A stretch of DNA of 64,000 nucleotides from Cordilura impudica (lineage: Eukaryota > Arthropoda > Insecta > Diptera > Scathophagidae): positions 86,721,465 through 86,785,464 of the forward strand of contig OY821520.1 of NCBI GenBank assembly GCA_963682025.1, written 5' to 3'. Positions 13,301 through 25,919 of the stretch are shown one piece after another (within the stretch, counting starts at the first letter, position 1; every line of letters begins with the position of its first letter). Position numbers and translations under genes: made by a program. Under the pieces are notes generated by a model. The model was not told the origin of the DNA, did no database searches, and saw nothing but the letters and a program-made list of their open reading frames with translations.

Positions 13301-13803
13301 CTTGCAAGAACCAGGCCATTTTCAATCCTCAAAAATGTTTAAAATATTTGTTCATTATCTGAACGTTCAGTTTAATCAAATTTAACACTCCTACTTGTTC
13401 CTCTACTAGTTTATGGCGCAGTCACATAATTTTCAAGAACTTTGTCCAAATGTGCTAAATAATATTATTGTAAAATCATAATAAATGGAGTATATCGATG
13501 AGGAAACATTTGCCATTATCCTTCCGTCCACCTCATTTTTACCTCATGCAGTTATTTTCGAACCTCACAAAAATAAAACTTCTAACACATCCAAATCCTT
13601 TTAGAACAAAATCGTTTTCCTAGGGTACATCATGTCGCTTTAGGAATGTAACTATACTCTTCTTTCTTATTCTTTAATATATTAGTCTAATGGGTGTATC
13701 TATTCGATTTTTATATTCCAGTACTTTGGAGAGAGTCAAGTAACAACCAAACCGACTGTTATTTCTATTTAACTAGCTGGATTCAATATGAAAAATCTAA
13801 AAA
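10367..13803. other. AT-rich intergenic stretch, no gene
   Basis: No coding pattern was supported. Simple ATTAAT repeats lie at about 10570-10700. A 71-codon minus-strand frame at 10708-10923 vaguely resembles a membrane-transporter helix but has no supporting exon structure. Confidence 0.5.
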
Positions 13804-16615
13804 ATGTTACTTAGTTACGTGATTGTCCCATTGGCTTCTAAATCAGTTCGAAGTCCACCACATGATCCATTATTAGTCATTCCGAGTGCTACGAGTAGTG
13901 AGTCCGAAACATCTTTCACCAGCAGTGGTTTGCATGAGGCTAATGATGAACGCCATTTAGTAACTCAAGCTGAGCTGAATGATCTGATTCGGGATTTACA
14001 TTTAACGATGCAAGATACAGAATTACTAGCTTCACGCAAGCAGCAGTGGATACATCTTGCAGTTGGGACAAAAGTAAAAATCTCTAGAGATAGAAGCCTG
14101 GAATTGCCTGCATTTTTGCAAATAAACACTATTCTGTACTGTACTGATGTTGATGGTTTATTTCAAAAAATGAACCAGCCATATGTCAAAACTTAATGGA
14201 GATTATTCATTCTCAGTACAGTGTAAAGGCTCTTCTTTTGCATAATGGGAATTAAAAACACTCCATACCAATTGCTCATGCCATTAATACAAAGGAAAGT
14301 TACGAACCAATGACTGAAACTTTGACATTACTGAAATACAACGGTCGTAAATGGAAGATATGTGGTGACCTTAAAGTGTGTAATTTAAATTTCTTTGAAT
14401 ATATAGACCATCGTAAATAACTGTAAATTAATCTGTTTCAGGTCATTGGTTTGTTGACTAGTATGGAAGGAGGTTTCACAAAATATTGTTGTTTCCTTTG
14501 TCTATGTGATAGTGGCGCTACATGTCATCATTGCGTCAGAACAGAGTGGTCAAAAAGTACTGATTATTCATCAGGAAAACAAAACGTTTCAAATAAACCA
14601 TTAATTGATCCAAATGACGTAATTCTTCCGCGGCTGCACATAAAATTGGGCCATTTTAAGAACATTTTCAAGGCTCTGGACAAGAATGGTGCATCATTTA
14701 AATATTAGTTAGCGGTTTTTCCTAAAATTTCATATGCTGAAGTCAAAGAAGGCATATTTGTTGGCCCTCAAATCAGGAAGCTATTGAATGATGACAATTT
14801 TTCACAATGTTTATTGTAGAAAGAATAAGCAGCCGGGAAATTTTTCAAGAGCATCGTGGACCCTTTTCTTGGAAACAATGAGACTACAGACAAATTGTTG
14901 CTGAGTTATTGAAAAATTATCACGAATTAGGTGCACGAATGTCACTCAAAATGTATTTTCTTCATTCGCATTTAGATTTTTTTCCACAAAACCTAGGTGC
15001 GTTGAGCGACGAACAAGGGGAGCCTGCTCACCAAGATTTAATGAAAATTTAAAGAAATTATCAAGGATTTTGGGACTATTGCTGGATACTAATGCGGGAA
15101 ACCGAACCAACAAAATACAAACGACGCACAGTGGGTTGAAAAGTATGAAAGGTAAGGATTAATTCAGGGAAGACATAATTTCAAAATATTGTTAATTTTT
15201 TTTAATGGATATTCATTAATGCATAAAAAACCACCATTAAAAAAAAAAAAATTGGAAAAAAAATTTGTTTTAAAAATGATCTTTTCTTACAATTTTCGCT
15301 GTAACTTTGGAATAAAAAGCGATAAATTAGTAAATGAAATTGAAAGTTAGAACTTGGTTAATGTGCTTATAGAACAAATAAAATTTTGTTTAAAAATAAA
15401 AAAGGAATAAATATTTAATATGTATTTATTTTATAAAAATTTAATTTTAAAATCCGATTTTATTTTCCAAATTCCACGATTCCACAAATTTAACTCAAAA
15501 AATTCATATTATAAAATAATATTATGTTTTTATTGATGAATAATTATAAGCACAGACAAATTAAAAAAAATTAAAAAAAAATTAATTCAATTAATGTTGA
15601 ATATATTGCTACATTTATAATTGAAAATTTTGTATGCATTTATTGTTATTGTTTATTTTTTATTTTATATTGTTCTTATTTAAGAGAAACTTAAATATAT
15701 ATATATATTTATATACAATTAAAATCAAGGATCCTTCGTATTATCATCACCTTCATAAATATAATCAGCATCTTCATAATTATTATAATCAATATCTTCA
15801 TTAATCTCTTCTTCATCAGAAATCTTGGGCAAAATTAATAAATCTAGTGCCATCTGTGGTATATTATATATTTTTTGGCATAATTTTTGCTTTTAGTGGT
15901 AATTAAAGGATCCGAACTAAGAAGTAACCTATTGAATATATTTTCATTTGACTTCTCCCGACTGCATTTACGTGAATAGTGTTCTCTGTAATTTTTAAAA
16001 TCTTTTTTCTGTTGTGTTTTCAAGCATTTTTTTTAATTTTATACTGGGGACTTTTAATAAAAACTTGAATATTACATTCACTGGGAAGTATTTGCAAAAT
16101 GTTTTTTTGGAATACACAAGCAGAAATCCCATATTTTACTAAATTGTAAATAATTTTATCCGATCTCATCTAAAATTACGTTGAAACTCAATCTCTTTTT
16201 AAAAAATACCCTCTTTTTAGGACAATTTTCAAAAAATTATTAAAAATATTTCTAAAATATTGATCAAAAAACTTTTTTTTAATAATACAGTCAAATACCT
16301 GAAGTTGATGCACCCATTTGAAAAAAGTTAGAATTTTAAAAAAACATGAAAAAAATTAAACTTGAAATATCTCGTTTTTCACTTTCTATCACTTCGAGCA
16401 AAATTAAAAAAAATTGTTGAATTTTGAGAGAGTATATCAAGAAAAGTAAACAACTTAGAACAATAATTTTTACAGTTGGTGATGACCCATTTTATACTCT
16501 GTTACCCGGTATAAAAATTTATAACAAAATACTCATTTCAATTTTTGAATTAATCCTCTCTTTTGACCCTTTTCAACCCAATGTGCGACGTTCAAAGAAC
16601 GTCATTCACTTTTGA
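13804..16615 (+). pseudogene. Unnamed multicopy arthropod gene, interrupted
   Basis: A broken copy of a protein type that I recall as multicopy and uncharacterised in arthropods and hydra. The N-terminal frame starts at 13804 with LNDLIRDLHLT, then WRLFI and WKICGDLK. A 66-bp GT-AG intron (14376-14441) follows, then a Cys/His-rich block KYCCFLCLCDSGATCHHC (a likely metal-binding knuckle), LPRLHIKLGHFKNIFKALDK, VGPQIRKLL, and MSLKMYFLHSHLDFFPQNLG. Several frameshifts are present. The last codons are separated by the Transib-like insertion at 15127-16585: YKRR is completed by SKNVIHF and a stop at 16613-16615. It may be the coding part of a mobile element, since a second fragment sits in the foldback at 48.8-49.0 kb. 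Function unknown. Confidence 0.7.
15122..16590. mobile_element. Transib-like element with CGACG duplication
   Basis: The element proper is 15127-16585 (1459 bp). Its ends are an imperfect inverted repeat: CACAGTGGGTTGAAAAG at left, and the reverse complement of the right end begins CACATTGGGTTGAAAAG; similarity continues to GAGGATTAATTCA. CGACG is present on both sides (15122-15126 and 16586-16590), a 5-bp GC-rich target-site duplication. CAC(A/T)-type termini with a 5-bp GC-rich duplication are the known signature of Transib. Inside, the minus strand holds an acidic C-terminal-like frame (SDEEEINEDIDYNNYEDADY, stop near 15727) preceded by SSDPLITTKSKN, but no full transposase, so the copy is non-autonomous or decayed. 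Confidence 0.75.
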
Positions 16616-17083
16616 AAATTCATTGATTTTTAAATAAACTAATGATTTTTATGTAAAAAACTAATAAAGATATTTTTTTTTGTGTCTCGAAAACCTGACG
16701 TGATAGAGAAAAACCAATTACAGATTCGAATTCATCATAGCAAACTTCCCTAGGAAAGATATTTGGTTGCTCCAGTCCAAAACTTTGTTGGCTAGTGATA
16801 TTATTTTTAATTAATTTTTATTTTTTTTTTGATGAACTAATTATCAGAAAGTCCAGATTCATGCTAAATAGTTACAAGTTATATTTATAATAATATTGCC
16901 ATTTATTAACCCTTTATTTACTTATTGTACTTATTTTGGTCAGCTAAACAAGGACACTCTTAAAATATGTTTCCTTCTGTGTTCATGTAGTCCACCCTTC
17001 ATAAGGTGGAGGATGAATTTATTTAGTCACTAATAAGTATATTCTAGTTTACGACTAAATCTTATTGTCCAAAATATATTTAA
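16616..17083. other. Intergenic, no gene
   Basis: AT-rich sequence between the unnamed gene and the DINE-like pair. No coding or repeat structure recognised. Confidence 0.4.
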
Positions 17084-17857
17084 GTAAAACAGTAAGAAAT
17101 TATAGTCGGTCTAGCCCGACTATACGATACCCCATACCATGGTTTAGAGACCCTATCTCTGCGGTCCAACTAATTGGATATAGCAAATAAGCATAAACCA
17201 AATTTGAGTGGTATTTTTATTAATTTTTTTCGCTGCAGATATGAAAAAGTTCATATCGGATATTATATTTATATGGTAACAAGGTCGAAAAATGGACCGA
17301 TCCTGACCATATTTAGTAAAGTCACTTATACTTTGAAAAAATATATACAAACCAAATTTGAGAAAAATCTGTGCAATATTTTTGTGTTTTGATAGATTTA
17401 AGTGAAGATCGGGAAGCCGCTCTATATGGGGCATGTGACTAAGAATTTTCCTATAGGGATTATTTTTGAACTACTGATTAATGGATGTTATAAACACATA
17501 CAAACCCAATTTGACTGAGATCTATATGATTATTTGGAACTTATGGCAATTTATGTCGATTTCATAGGGGTCATTTGTATGGGGACTAGGTCTGAACATG
17601 GACCGATTCTCACCAATTTCAATAGCTTTCATCCCATGGCCGATGAAGGCTTATATACGAAACTTCATCAAAATATATTCATATTTGCGACCTGTAGTTG
17701 GATTACAACGTTAACATGGACATACAGACAGACTCAAAAAGTAATTTTGAGTCGATCGGTATAATTAAGGACGGGTCTAGGATGAATATTTTTGGTTGTT
17801 ACAAACAGCAGCACAAAGTCATTATACCCAAACCACATAGTGGTATAGGGTATAAAA
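17084..17857 (-). mobile_element. DINE-like copy 2
   Basis: Full-length but diverged. Read from left it has AGTAAGAAATTATAGTCGGT with the palindrome, then GGTATAGGGTAT-type termini at right (ends ACATAGTGGTATAGGGTAT). The (GGAC)n block is nearly lost and reads ACAGACAGAC, the oldest-looking state in this window. Copy 3 lies 26 bp downstream in the same orientation. Apparent open frames inside are repeat shadows. Confidence 0.88.
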
Positions 17858-17883
17858 AGGTACTTTAAAAAAAAGAGTACTTT

Positions 17884-18668
17884 AAACAAGTAAGAAAATT
17901 ATAGTCGGTCTAGACCGACTATACGATACCCTATACCATGCTTTTACAGACCCTTTCTCTTATGCCCAACTAATTGGATATAGAAAATAAGCATACACCA
18001 AATTTGGGTGGCATCTTTATTAATAAGATAATGAAAAAGTTCATATCGGATGCTATATGGGGACTAGGTCCAAAAATGGACCGATCCTGACCACGGTTGG
18101 TAAAGTCTCTTGTATTTTTTGAGAATATATACAAACAAAATTTGAGAAGAATCAGTGCAATATTTTTGTTTTTTGATAGATTTAAGTGAAGATCGAGGAG
18201 CAGTTCTATATGGGGCCTATGACTAAGAGTTGTCCAATAGAGATCGTTTTTGGACTATTGAATTATGGATGTAGTAAACACATACAAACCCATTTTGAGT
18301 AAAATCTATACGACAATTTGGATCTTATGGCAACTTATGTCGATTTTATAGGGGTCATTTGTATGAGGGCTAATTCTGAACATGGTTCGATTCTCACCAA
18401 TTTCAATAGTGTTCATCCTGTGACCGACTAAAGCTTACATACCAAATTTCATCAAAATATGTTCATATTTTCGACCTGTAGTTTGATTATAAGGTTTACA
18501 TGGACACACAGACGGACGGACGGACGGACATCGTTAAATCGAATCAGATAGTGATTCTGATTCGATCTGTATAATAAAAGATGGGTCTAGGTCAAATATT
18601 TTTGGTTGTTACAAGCAGCAGCACAAAGACATTATACCCAAACCACATAGTGGTATAGGGTGTAAAAA
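17884..18668 (-). mobile_element. DINE-like copy 3
   Basis: Starts ACAAGTAAGAAAATTATAGT with an intact palindrome, carries four GGAC units (18506-18530) and ends ACATAGTGGTATAGGGTG. It lies in direct tandem with copy 2, separated by an A-rich 26-bp spacer with a repeated GTACTTTAAA. Confidence 0.9.
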
Positions 18669-19199
18669 TTTGCTGATACGACAATTTACAGTAAAGTCAA
18701 CGCCCGTATTTTATGATTTATCAATTTTATGATTTATCAAATGTATTGTGCAATACTAAATCACGCTATGCCCCATATTTATTTCATGTATATTTTGTTT
18801 AATCAGGTGTTTTTATACACAATCAATCAAACTATTTAAAAATTAATAATATAATTGACAAAATAAAGAACAATGAATCAATCATTTGACACTAAACTGA
18901 AGAGGTGTTTTTATTTTTAATTAAACTTACTGCTTTAACATAAGTATATCAATAAAGGAGTTTTATCTTTTCACATACATTTTAAATTTTAAATATTTTA
19001 TATTTTTACGGGGTAATGAATTGATAAAACTACTGGTATTAAAATGTATATCGTCACCTAAAATGCCTAAGCACACATAGAATTGCAGTAAATTTTTGAT
19101 TGACTAAGTGTGCATTGAAATAAGCAATATCTTCCCATAACATACACTCAAACATCAAACGAAATTTCAGAGCCCGTTTTAGCAATTTCGATAATTTTA

Positions 19200-19402
19200 T
19201 TATATTTTTTTTATATGGGGACTTGGTCGAAAAATGGACTGATCCTAACTGTATTAGGTAAAGTCACTTATTTTTTGCAAAGTGATTCTGAGTCGATCGG
19301 TATAATAAACGGTGGGTCTGGGTCAAATATTTATGGCACAAGTCATTATACCCTGACAAAGTAATTATACCCTGACCACATAGTGTTATAGGGTATATTT
19401 AT
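19200..19402 (-). mobile_element. DINE-like copy 4, internally deleted
   Basis: Only about 200 bp remain: the TATGGGGACTTGGTCGAAAA segment is joined directly to TGATTCTGAGTCGATCGGTA and the terminal TATAGGGTAT, with the CCGT block and palindrome end missing. The terminal ATTATACCCTGAC motif is duplicated. Confidence 0.75.
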
Positions 19403-19675
19403 CAAATCGTTTAAGAAATAATTAAATAATGTACTCGTATCAACTTTAGGTATGTCTTAAAAGTTTCATAGCTTGTCCCGACTGGGAAGTTGACAGAAAA
19501 TTCAATTACATAACAAACAAGCAGACAACGAGTGTTAAACAAAAGCACGTACAAAATGTTGTTACCGCTTTTGCCTTTTTAGGGGACGAAGTGTATGACA
19601 GAATTCTCTTATCTTGCAAATTGTAATTACAAAACTTAAAATTTTCTATGAAAACTAACTAATCTGTACTAATGT

Positions 19676-22450
19676 AATAATGAGGTAATGTGTGTTTGTT
19701 CGTTTGTTTGTAGGAGGTAATCACCGAAACTACTCCTCTGATATTCCTGAAATTTTTACAGAGTCTTACTGCAGATATGGGAAGTGCTGTAGGCTATATA
19801 TTTTTTTAAATAATTTTAGTGGGCGTGGCATCTCCCATACAAAGTAAATTTTTAATATCATATATTTGTGATTTTCTGGAATAACCGCGTATGTCCATTT
19901 TGGTCAGTTTTGAGTAAACGATGCCAAATATATTAATTTTTAACGCACTTTACATGTGTTAAATTAAAAAAAAAAAAAAAATTGAATATTGACCATTTCT
20001 GAGTTTTTTCTTTAAATAACGACGTAACTTAAATGTTTATTAAATTAATTTGCAGCACTAACGACGTATGTCAACCTACGTTTGATCGCTGAGAAATTAT
20101 TCTCTCAGAAAACGACACATAGCTACATACGTTGTTATTAATGAAAAAAAAAAATGCAAAATAATTTTGGAATATTTTTCAGTTAATAACCACTTGTAAA
20201 AATTTTGTGTTTATTTCTGTTATTTTTTGTAACTATTATTCTTGATACGTTGTTATATTCTCACCCTAAGCCCCGTTAACTTTTTGTTGACGAACAAAAA
20301 AATCCATTTTTCAAGCAACAACAACTTATGTCTACATCGGTGGTTGCATTGGTTGTTTTCTCTTAAAAAAAGGCGTTTGTCGACATAAGTTGTTTTATCT
20401 GCACACACTTCAAGTGATATTTACATATTGTTTTCTCGTCCTTCTCTAAGATCTATTCCTCTGAAGATTTTTGACTCAAAATTTTATATAAAGTATTTGT
20501 TGCCCGTATCTACAGGAATGTTAAATAAAGAGCTCTAAAAACTTTATATCGAGCCCATTATTTCAAATACAACGTTTTTTGGCCCCCCTGAACATTTTGA
20601 TTTTATGACATACGTGGTTATTCTAGAAAACCACAGATATATTGAGCACTTTGCAAATTTGTATGATTTCACCTATTATTAATGTCAGTAGCTATTCCGA
20701 AAATTGGCGGGATTGGATAAGTGGGCGTGGTGCCTTTCATACAAAGTAATTAATCAATATCATATATCTCGAGTATTATGACAGAGACCGGTTTGCGAAT
20801 TAATCCTATGTCATCTATTATTAACGCGGGATCGGACAAAGGGGCATTTCACCCCCAACACAAAGTAAATAATAAATATAATATATCTGCAGTTCTGTAA
20901 TAGTGGGAGCCTTAGAACTTTGCGTGAGCCCTTTCAATATTTTGCTGGGGAGGGGGTACCGAAGCACACCGGGTTACATCTAGTCTATACTAAAGGTAAT
21001 GTGTGTTTGTTTGTTTGTAGGAAATTTCCTGAAATTTTCACAGAATCTTACTCCGGATGTGGGAAGTGCTATAGACTATAATATTTTTAATATTTTTAGT
21101 AGGCGTGGCACCACCCATACAAAGTAAATTTTTATACCCTATACCACTATGTAACTACCAAAAATATTTGACCTAGACCCATCTTTTATTATACCGATCG
21201 AATCAGAACCACTACCTGATTCGATTTAAAGATGTACGTCCGTCCGTCCGCTCGTCCGTCCGTCCGTCTGTGTGTCCATGTAAACCTTGTAATCAAACTG
21301 CAGGTAGCAAATATGAATATATTTTCATGAAAGTTGGTACTTTTATCGGCCGTAGCATGGACGCTATTGAAATTGGTGAAAATCGGTTCATGTTCAGACC
21401 TAGCCTCCACACAAATGACCCCTATGAAATCGACATAAATTGCCATAAGATCCAAATTGTCAAATAGATCTTACTCAAATTGGGTTTGTATGCGTTTATT
21501 ACATCCATTAATGAGTAGTCCAAAAATGGTCCCTATGGGACAACTCTTAGTCATAGGCCCCATATAGAGCTGCTTCCCGATATTTACTTAAATCTATCAA
21601 AAAACAAAAATATTGCACTGATTCTTCTCAAATTTTGTTTGTATATATTTTTGCAAAATACAAGAGACTTTACCAAACATGGTCAGGGTCGGTCCATTTT
21701 TGGGCCTAGTCCCCATATAGTTATAGTATCTGATATGAACTTTTTCATATCTGCAGCCAAAAAAATTAATAAAAATCCCACTTAAATTTGGTTTATGCTA
21801 ATTTTCTATATCCAGTTAGTTGGGCCTGAGAGATAGGCTCTCTAAATGCATGGTATAGGGTATCGTATAGTCGGTCTAGATCGACTATAATTTTTCTACT
21901 TGTTAATAATATATATATTGAGTACTATGATAGGGTAAGCTTTGCAAATTTGCGTGAGGTCACCTATTATTAATGTTAGTAGCTATGTGGGAAATGGGCG
22001 GGATCAGACATACTCAATATCTCGAGTACTATGACAGAGTCAGCTTTGCAAATTTTTCTTCTGTCATCTATTATTAACATGAGTAGTCAGACAAAAAATG
22101 GGCGGTATCGGACAAAGGGGCGTGGCACCTCCCATACAAATAACACATAAAATGTTACATATCAGGAGTACTGTAATAGTGAGAGCCTTGGGACCTTGCG
22201 TAATCCCATAAGTTATTCATTATTATAACAAAAAATGGACGTAATCGGAGCAGTGGGCGTAGTAGCGCCCTCACAAATTAAATGTATCAAATCATATAAC
22301 TGATGTACTACAAAACGGAAAGCTTCGACACATTGCATGAGTCCCGCAGATATTAATATGAGTAGTCCGATAAAAATTGGGCAGGATTGGATTAGTGAGC
22401 GTGGCACCTCCTATACAAAAAATATCAAGTACTACGAAAGTGAGAGTCTT
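19676..22450. repeat. Complex tandem repeat with GGGCGTGGC monomers
   Basis: Imperfect units share GTGGGCGTGGCACCTCCCAT, ACAAAGTAAAT, an ATATCATATATCTCGAGTAC block, GACAGAGTCAGCTTTGCAAA and a TCTATTATTAATGTGAGTAG block; spacing is about 130-145 bp (for example the GGCGTGGC sites near 20722, 22118, 22252 and 22398). Two units open with TGTGTTTGTTTGTTTGTAGG (19690, 20998). The array is broken by DINE-like copy 5, which entered at AAAGTAAATTTT. It is less AT-rich than its surroundings and non-coding. Relatives sit at 122-659. Confidence 0.75.
21131..21905 (+). mobile_element. DINE-like copy 5
   Basis: Starts TTATACCCTATACCACTATG (with a small deletion after it), has the ATTATACCGATCGAATCAGA core and a (CCGT)n block at 21238-21268, and ends GTATAGTCGGTCTAGATCGA followed by CTATAATTTTTCTACTTGTT. 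It interrupts the 19.68-22.45 kb tandem repeat and is therefore younger than it. Confidence 0.9.
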
Positions 22451-22499
22451 GAAACTTTTATAAGTACATGACCATTGTGAGTAGTAGTGGAAAATATGG

Positions 22500-22640
22500 G
22501 CAGAATCGACAAATTCAAAAATTGCCACACTCAAAAATCGCCAAAACCCAAAATCGCGAAAAATAAAAATCGCCAAAAAAAATTTTCAAAATCAAAAATT
22601 GGCAAAATAAAAAATCGCTGAAATCAAAAATTTCCAAATT
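22500..22640. repeat. Short-period AAAAATCGCC repeat
   Basis: About seven degenerate units of CAAAAATCGCCAAAA with a period near 16 bp follow the tandem repeat array. No coding value. Confidence 0.6.
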
Positions 22641-23387
22641 ATATTCTAAATTCAAAGCCAATAGTTAACTGTTTCCAGATTTCATTTGGAAAATCTGTGT
22701 TCTACTCAGAGTAGGAACGCCGAAAAATTTGATAATTGTTTCAATTATTGAAATATAAAAACTTTAAAATAAATGAAACAAAATATTTTAATTGCACAAT
22801 ACACACTTCGTAGGAAAAATTGATTATGAGATTAAACAATAAGTCTCTTGGTATGTCGTAGCGAAGCGCGACGGGGCATACTTGTGTTTAATAAAATATT
22901 ATCTGAAAACAATTCATAATAATAATCTGTAGCTCTGTAGGATAAATAATACAATTCATAATAATATGTTAATTCTTTTAATTGTTTTTGAAAATTTGAT
23001 TTATAAATAATTCCAGAAGCTTTTACAGACGGTGAGATAAGCACCTTATATTTTACTATAAATATTAAAATCCCCTAGAGAAAAAACTTTGCTTTGTTCA
23101 ATAAAATTTTGAATTCGTTCCCATTTCAATAACAATATCACAACAATATATCACAATATATCAACAATATATATGTGGTGTTTGTCTTATTTATTCATTA
23201 ACTAACCATAATTTTTCTTTATTTATTTATGCCTAAATTTAAATTAGGGTAACACTTATGTAATTTTTTTTTAATTACTGAATTTGAGATATACTAACTA
23301 TATGCTTAAGTAAAGAAAACATATGGCTTGTTAATGAATTTAAGAGAAGACAAAAATACATCACAAATAAAATGGTGGTAGTAATAT
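22641..23387. other. AT-rich stretch, no gene
   Basis: Contains one short GC-richer piece (22855-22880, GTAGCGAAGCGCGACGGGGC) and an ACAATATATCA repeat near 23145-23170. No gene seen. Confidence 0.4.
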
Positions 23388-24168
23388 TTATACCCTATAC
23401 CACTATGTGGTTTGGGTATAATGACTTTGTGCTGCTGTTTGTAACTACGAAACATATTTGACCTAGACCCATCTTTTATTATACCGATCGAATCAGAACC
23501 ACTAACTGATTCGATTTAACGATGTCCGTCCGTCCGGCCGTCAGTCTGTGTGTCCTTGTAATCAAACTGCAGGTCGCATATATGAATATATTTTCATGAA
23601 ATTTGGTATATAAAGGCCTACATCGGCCGCAGGATGAAATTGGTGAGAATCGGTCTATGTTCAGACCTACCCCCATACAAATGTCCCCTATGAAATCGAC
23701 ATAAATTGCCATAAGACCCAAATTATCATATAGATCTTACTCAAATTGCGTTTGTATGCGTTTATTACATCCATTACTGAGTAGTACAAAGATGATCCCT
23801 ATGGGAAAACTCTTAGTCATAGGCCACATATAGAGCCGCTTCCCGATCTTGACTTAAATCTATCAAAAAACAAAAATATTGCACTGATTCACCTCAAATT
23901 TTGTTTGTATATATTTTTGGAAAATAGAAGAGACTTAACCAAACATAGTCATGATCGGTCCATTTTTGTGCCCAGTCCCCATAGAGATATAGCATCCGAA
24001 ATGAACTTTTTCATATCTGCAGCCAAAAAAATTAATAAAAATCCCACTTATGCTTATGCTTATTTTCTATGTCCAGTTTGTTGGGCCTATGAGATAGGAT
24101 CTCTAAACGCCTGGTATAGGGTATCATATAGTCGGTCTAGACTGACTATAATTTTCTTACTTGTTTTT
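23388..24168 (+). mobile_element. DINE-like copy 6
   Basis: Starts TTTATACCCTATACCACTAT, has the core and a short CCGTCCGTCCGGCCGTC block at 23526-23543, and ends TATAGTCGGTCTAGACTGAC then TATAATTTTCTTACTTGT. Complete apart from small deletions. Confidence 0.9.
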
Positions 24169-25919
24169 ATTGAAGTTGTAAATACAAAGCTGTATTAACT
24201 GGGCCATTGTATATGAGAACATCCGTCTAGTTCACTTCGTCTAAAAAATAAATGTGCCGTGCCATACGTATTTCCCTTTAATATTTTTTGAGGTGTGAAC
24301 ATCTATACGCGTAGGGGGGTAAATTTCTATTTCACAATACAATCACAAAAACAGCGTAACATGTGAGCGTAAGACAAAATCGATGTGAATTATGATTGTA
24401 TTGGTGAAAAAATTATGATATATAATGACCTGTTTTTGGAAAAGAAAAATTAAAAATGAAAAAAGAAAAATAAAAATAAAAAATTAAAAATAAAAAAAAA
24501 AAATTGAAAAGTGAAAAATAAAAAATTAAAAATTAAAATTGAAAAATAAATAATGAAAAATTAAAAATAAAAAATTAAAAATAAGAAATCAAAAAAAGAA
24601 AATAAATATGAAAAATTAAAAATAAAAAATTAACCTTTGACCTAATCATATTCGCGTATGAGGGATATTTAATGAATCACTTAAATTTCTATAGATTTTG
24701 TAGAAATATCAAATTAATATTTTTAAACCCTCTCGATTTAAATGATGAAGTATATATATCACTAATTTTCATTTCACCATATTGGTTTTTCTTTATATGG
24801 AATTGAAGTTATCAGATTTTTGTAACAGCATGATTCGCAATTCCAATTGAAATGGGCGCTAAACAGAAAATTAGTTTTATTGTAGCCGCCATACTCACTT
24901 TCGAACTGATTATGTTAGTAATCATGATGAAATACAGGCCTGCCCTTCGTCAATGCTCTACTTGATCCTATTCCAATTGTCTGATACTAGTTCAATGCGA
25001 TTGGCTGCTACGGTTTCTTTGAATTTAAAAACTATAGATGTGCCATGCCTCGATTCTAGCTCCATTCCAGAAATAACTAGGATAAGGTTGATTTACCGAC
25101 AGGGTACGACATCCTCTTCCTTAATGATGGCTCTAAGACGAGCTTCAGATTAGGTGTGCACGTTCTCACCTTCATTTACGATACTCAGCTTTCTTATGAT
25201 ATTCAGCTTTCTTAAATTCTACGAGATGATTCTGGTTTCTTTGTGGTGGATATTTTTTGCAACCAGTTGAAACTTGTAGGATTGTCCGTAAATACAGGTT
25301 TCTGGAAAAAGTGAACAATTTTTTTTGACAATTGTCTCTGTTGCTTAGCGTGAGCCCCTACCTTGAAGGCTTATCTCACTGTGATTAAATATTGGAAAGA
25401 AACAATGCGTCTACCCATCGCCCAGGCATAAGACGATAGCAATTTAGGCCAGATCTCACCTCTAAAACTCTACTACACTTCACATCGAGGTGAGATCTTC
25501 CCGCGATTTAAGCAACCACAGCCAACACGAAACTCCTCCGAAGTTGCTTTTCCATAAAACTTCATCACAGATAATCAAGCATCAGCACGCCGAACAATAA
25601 CATACACTACTTTCTGACACCTATTCAACCAACAACATTCTTGGCCAAAATCCTTCTTCCTGCTATGTATCTGTCATCCTCCGAATTCAAGTCAGGACTA
25701 CCTATCTTGGATATTAATTTTAAAACTAGGTCTTCCAATTCGTTATTTAAATCTTCCAGGCTGCATTAGTGTATCGACGTAATCTACCTTTCGTATAGAT
25801 GGCGGCAGTAATTTGAAAAATATTACTTTGATGTAAAGTGGCAGCCTTTTGAAACATCTGTATGAAGTTTCAAGGCCATGTTGTTTAATATATTTTTGTT
25901 TCATCTCAGATATTAAGAC
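24169..25919. other. Intergenic, low-complexity and unassigned
   Basis: 24440-24640 is an (AAAAATTAAAAAT)n low-complexity block. 24890-25180 is less AT-rich and has broken frames on both strands without a recognised family. A perfect 12-bp inverted repeat AGATCTCACCTC / GAGGTGAGATCT sits at 25451-25462 and 25487-25498. Confidence 0.45.

Noticed and set aside
17153..17764. Repeated 60-98-codon frames with MDLMAIYVDFIGVICMGARS
   Set aside because: They recur in every DINE-like copy on either strand because the repeat happens to be open; frames are not conserved by codon and the elements are non-coding.
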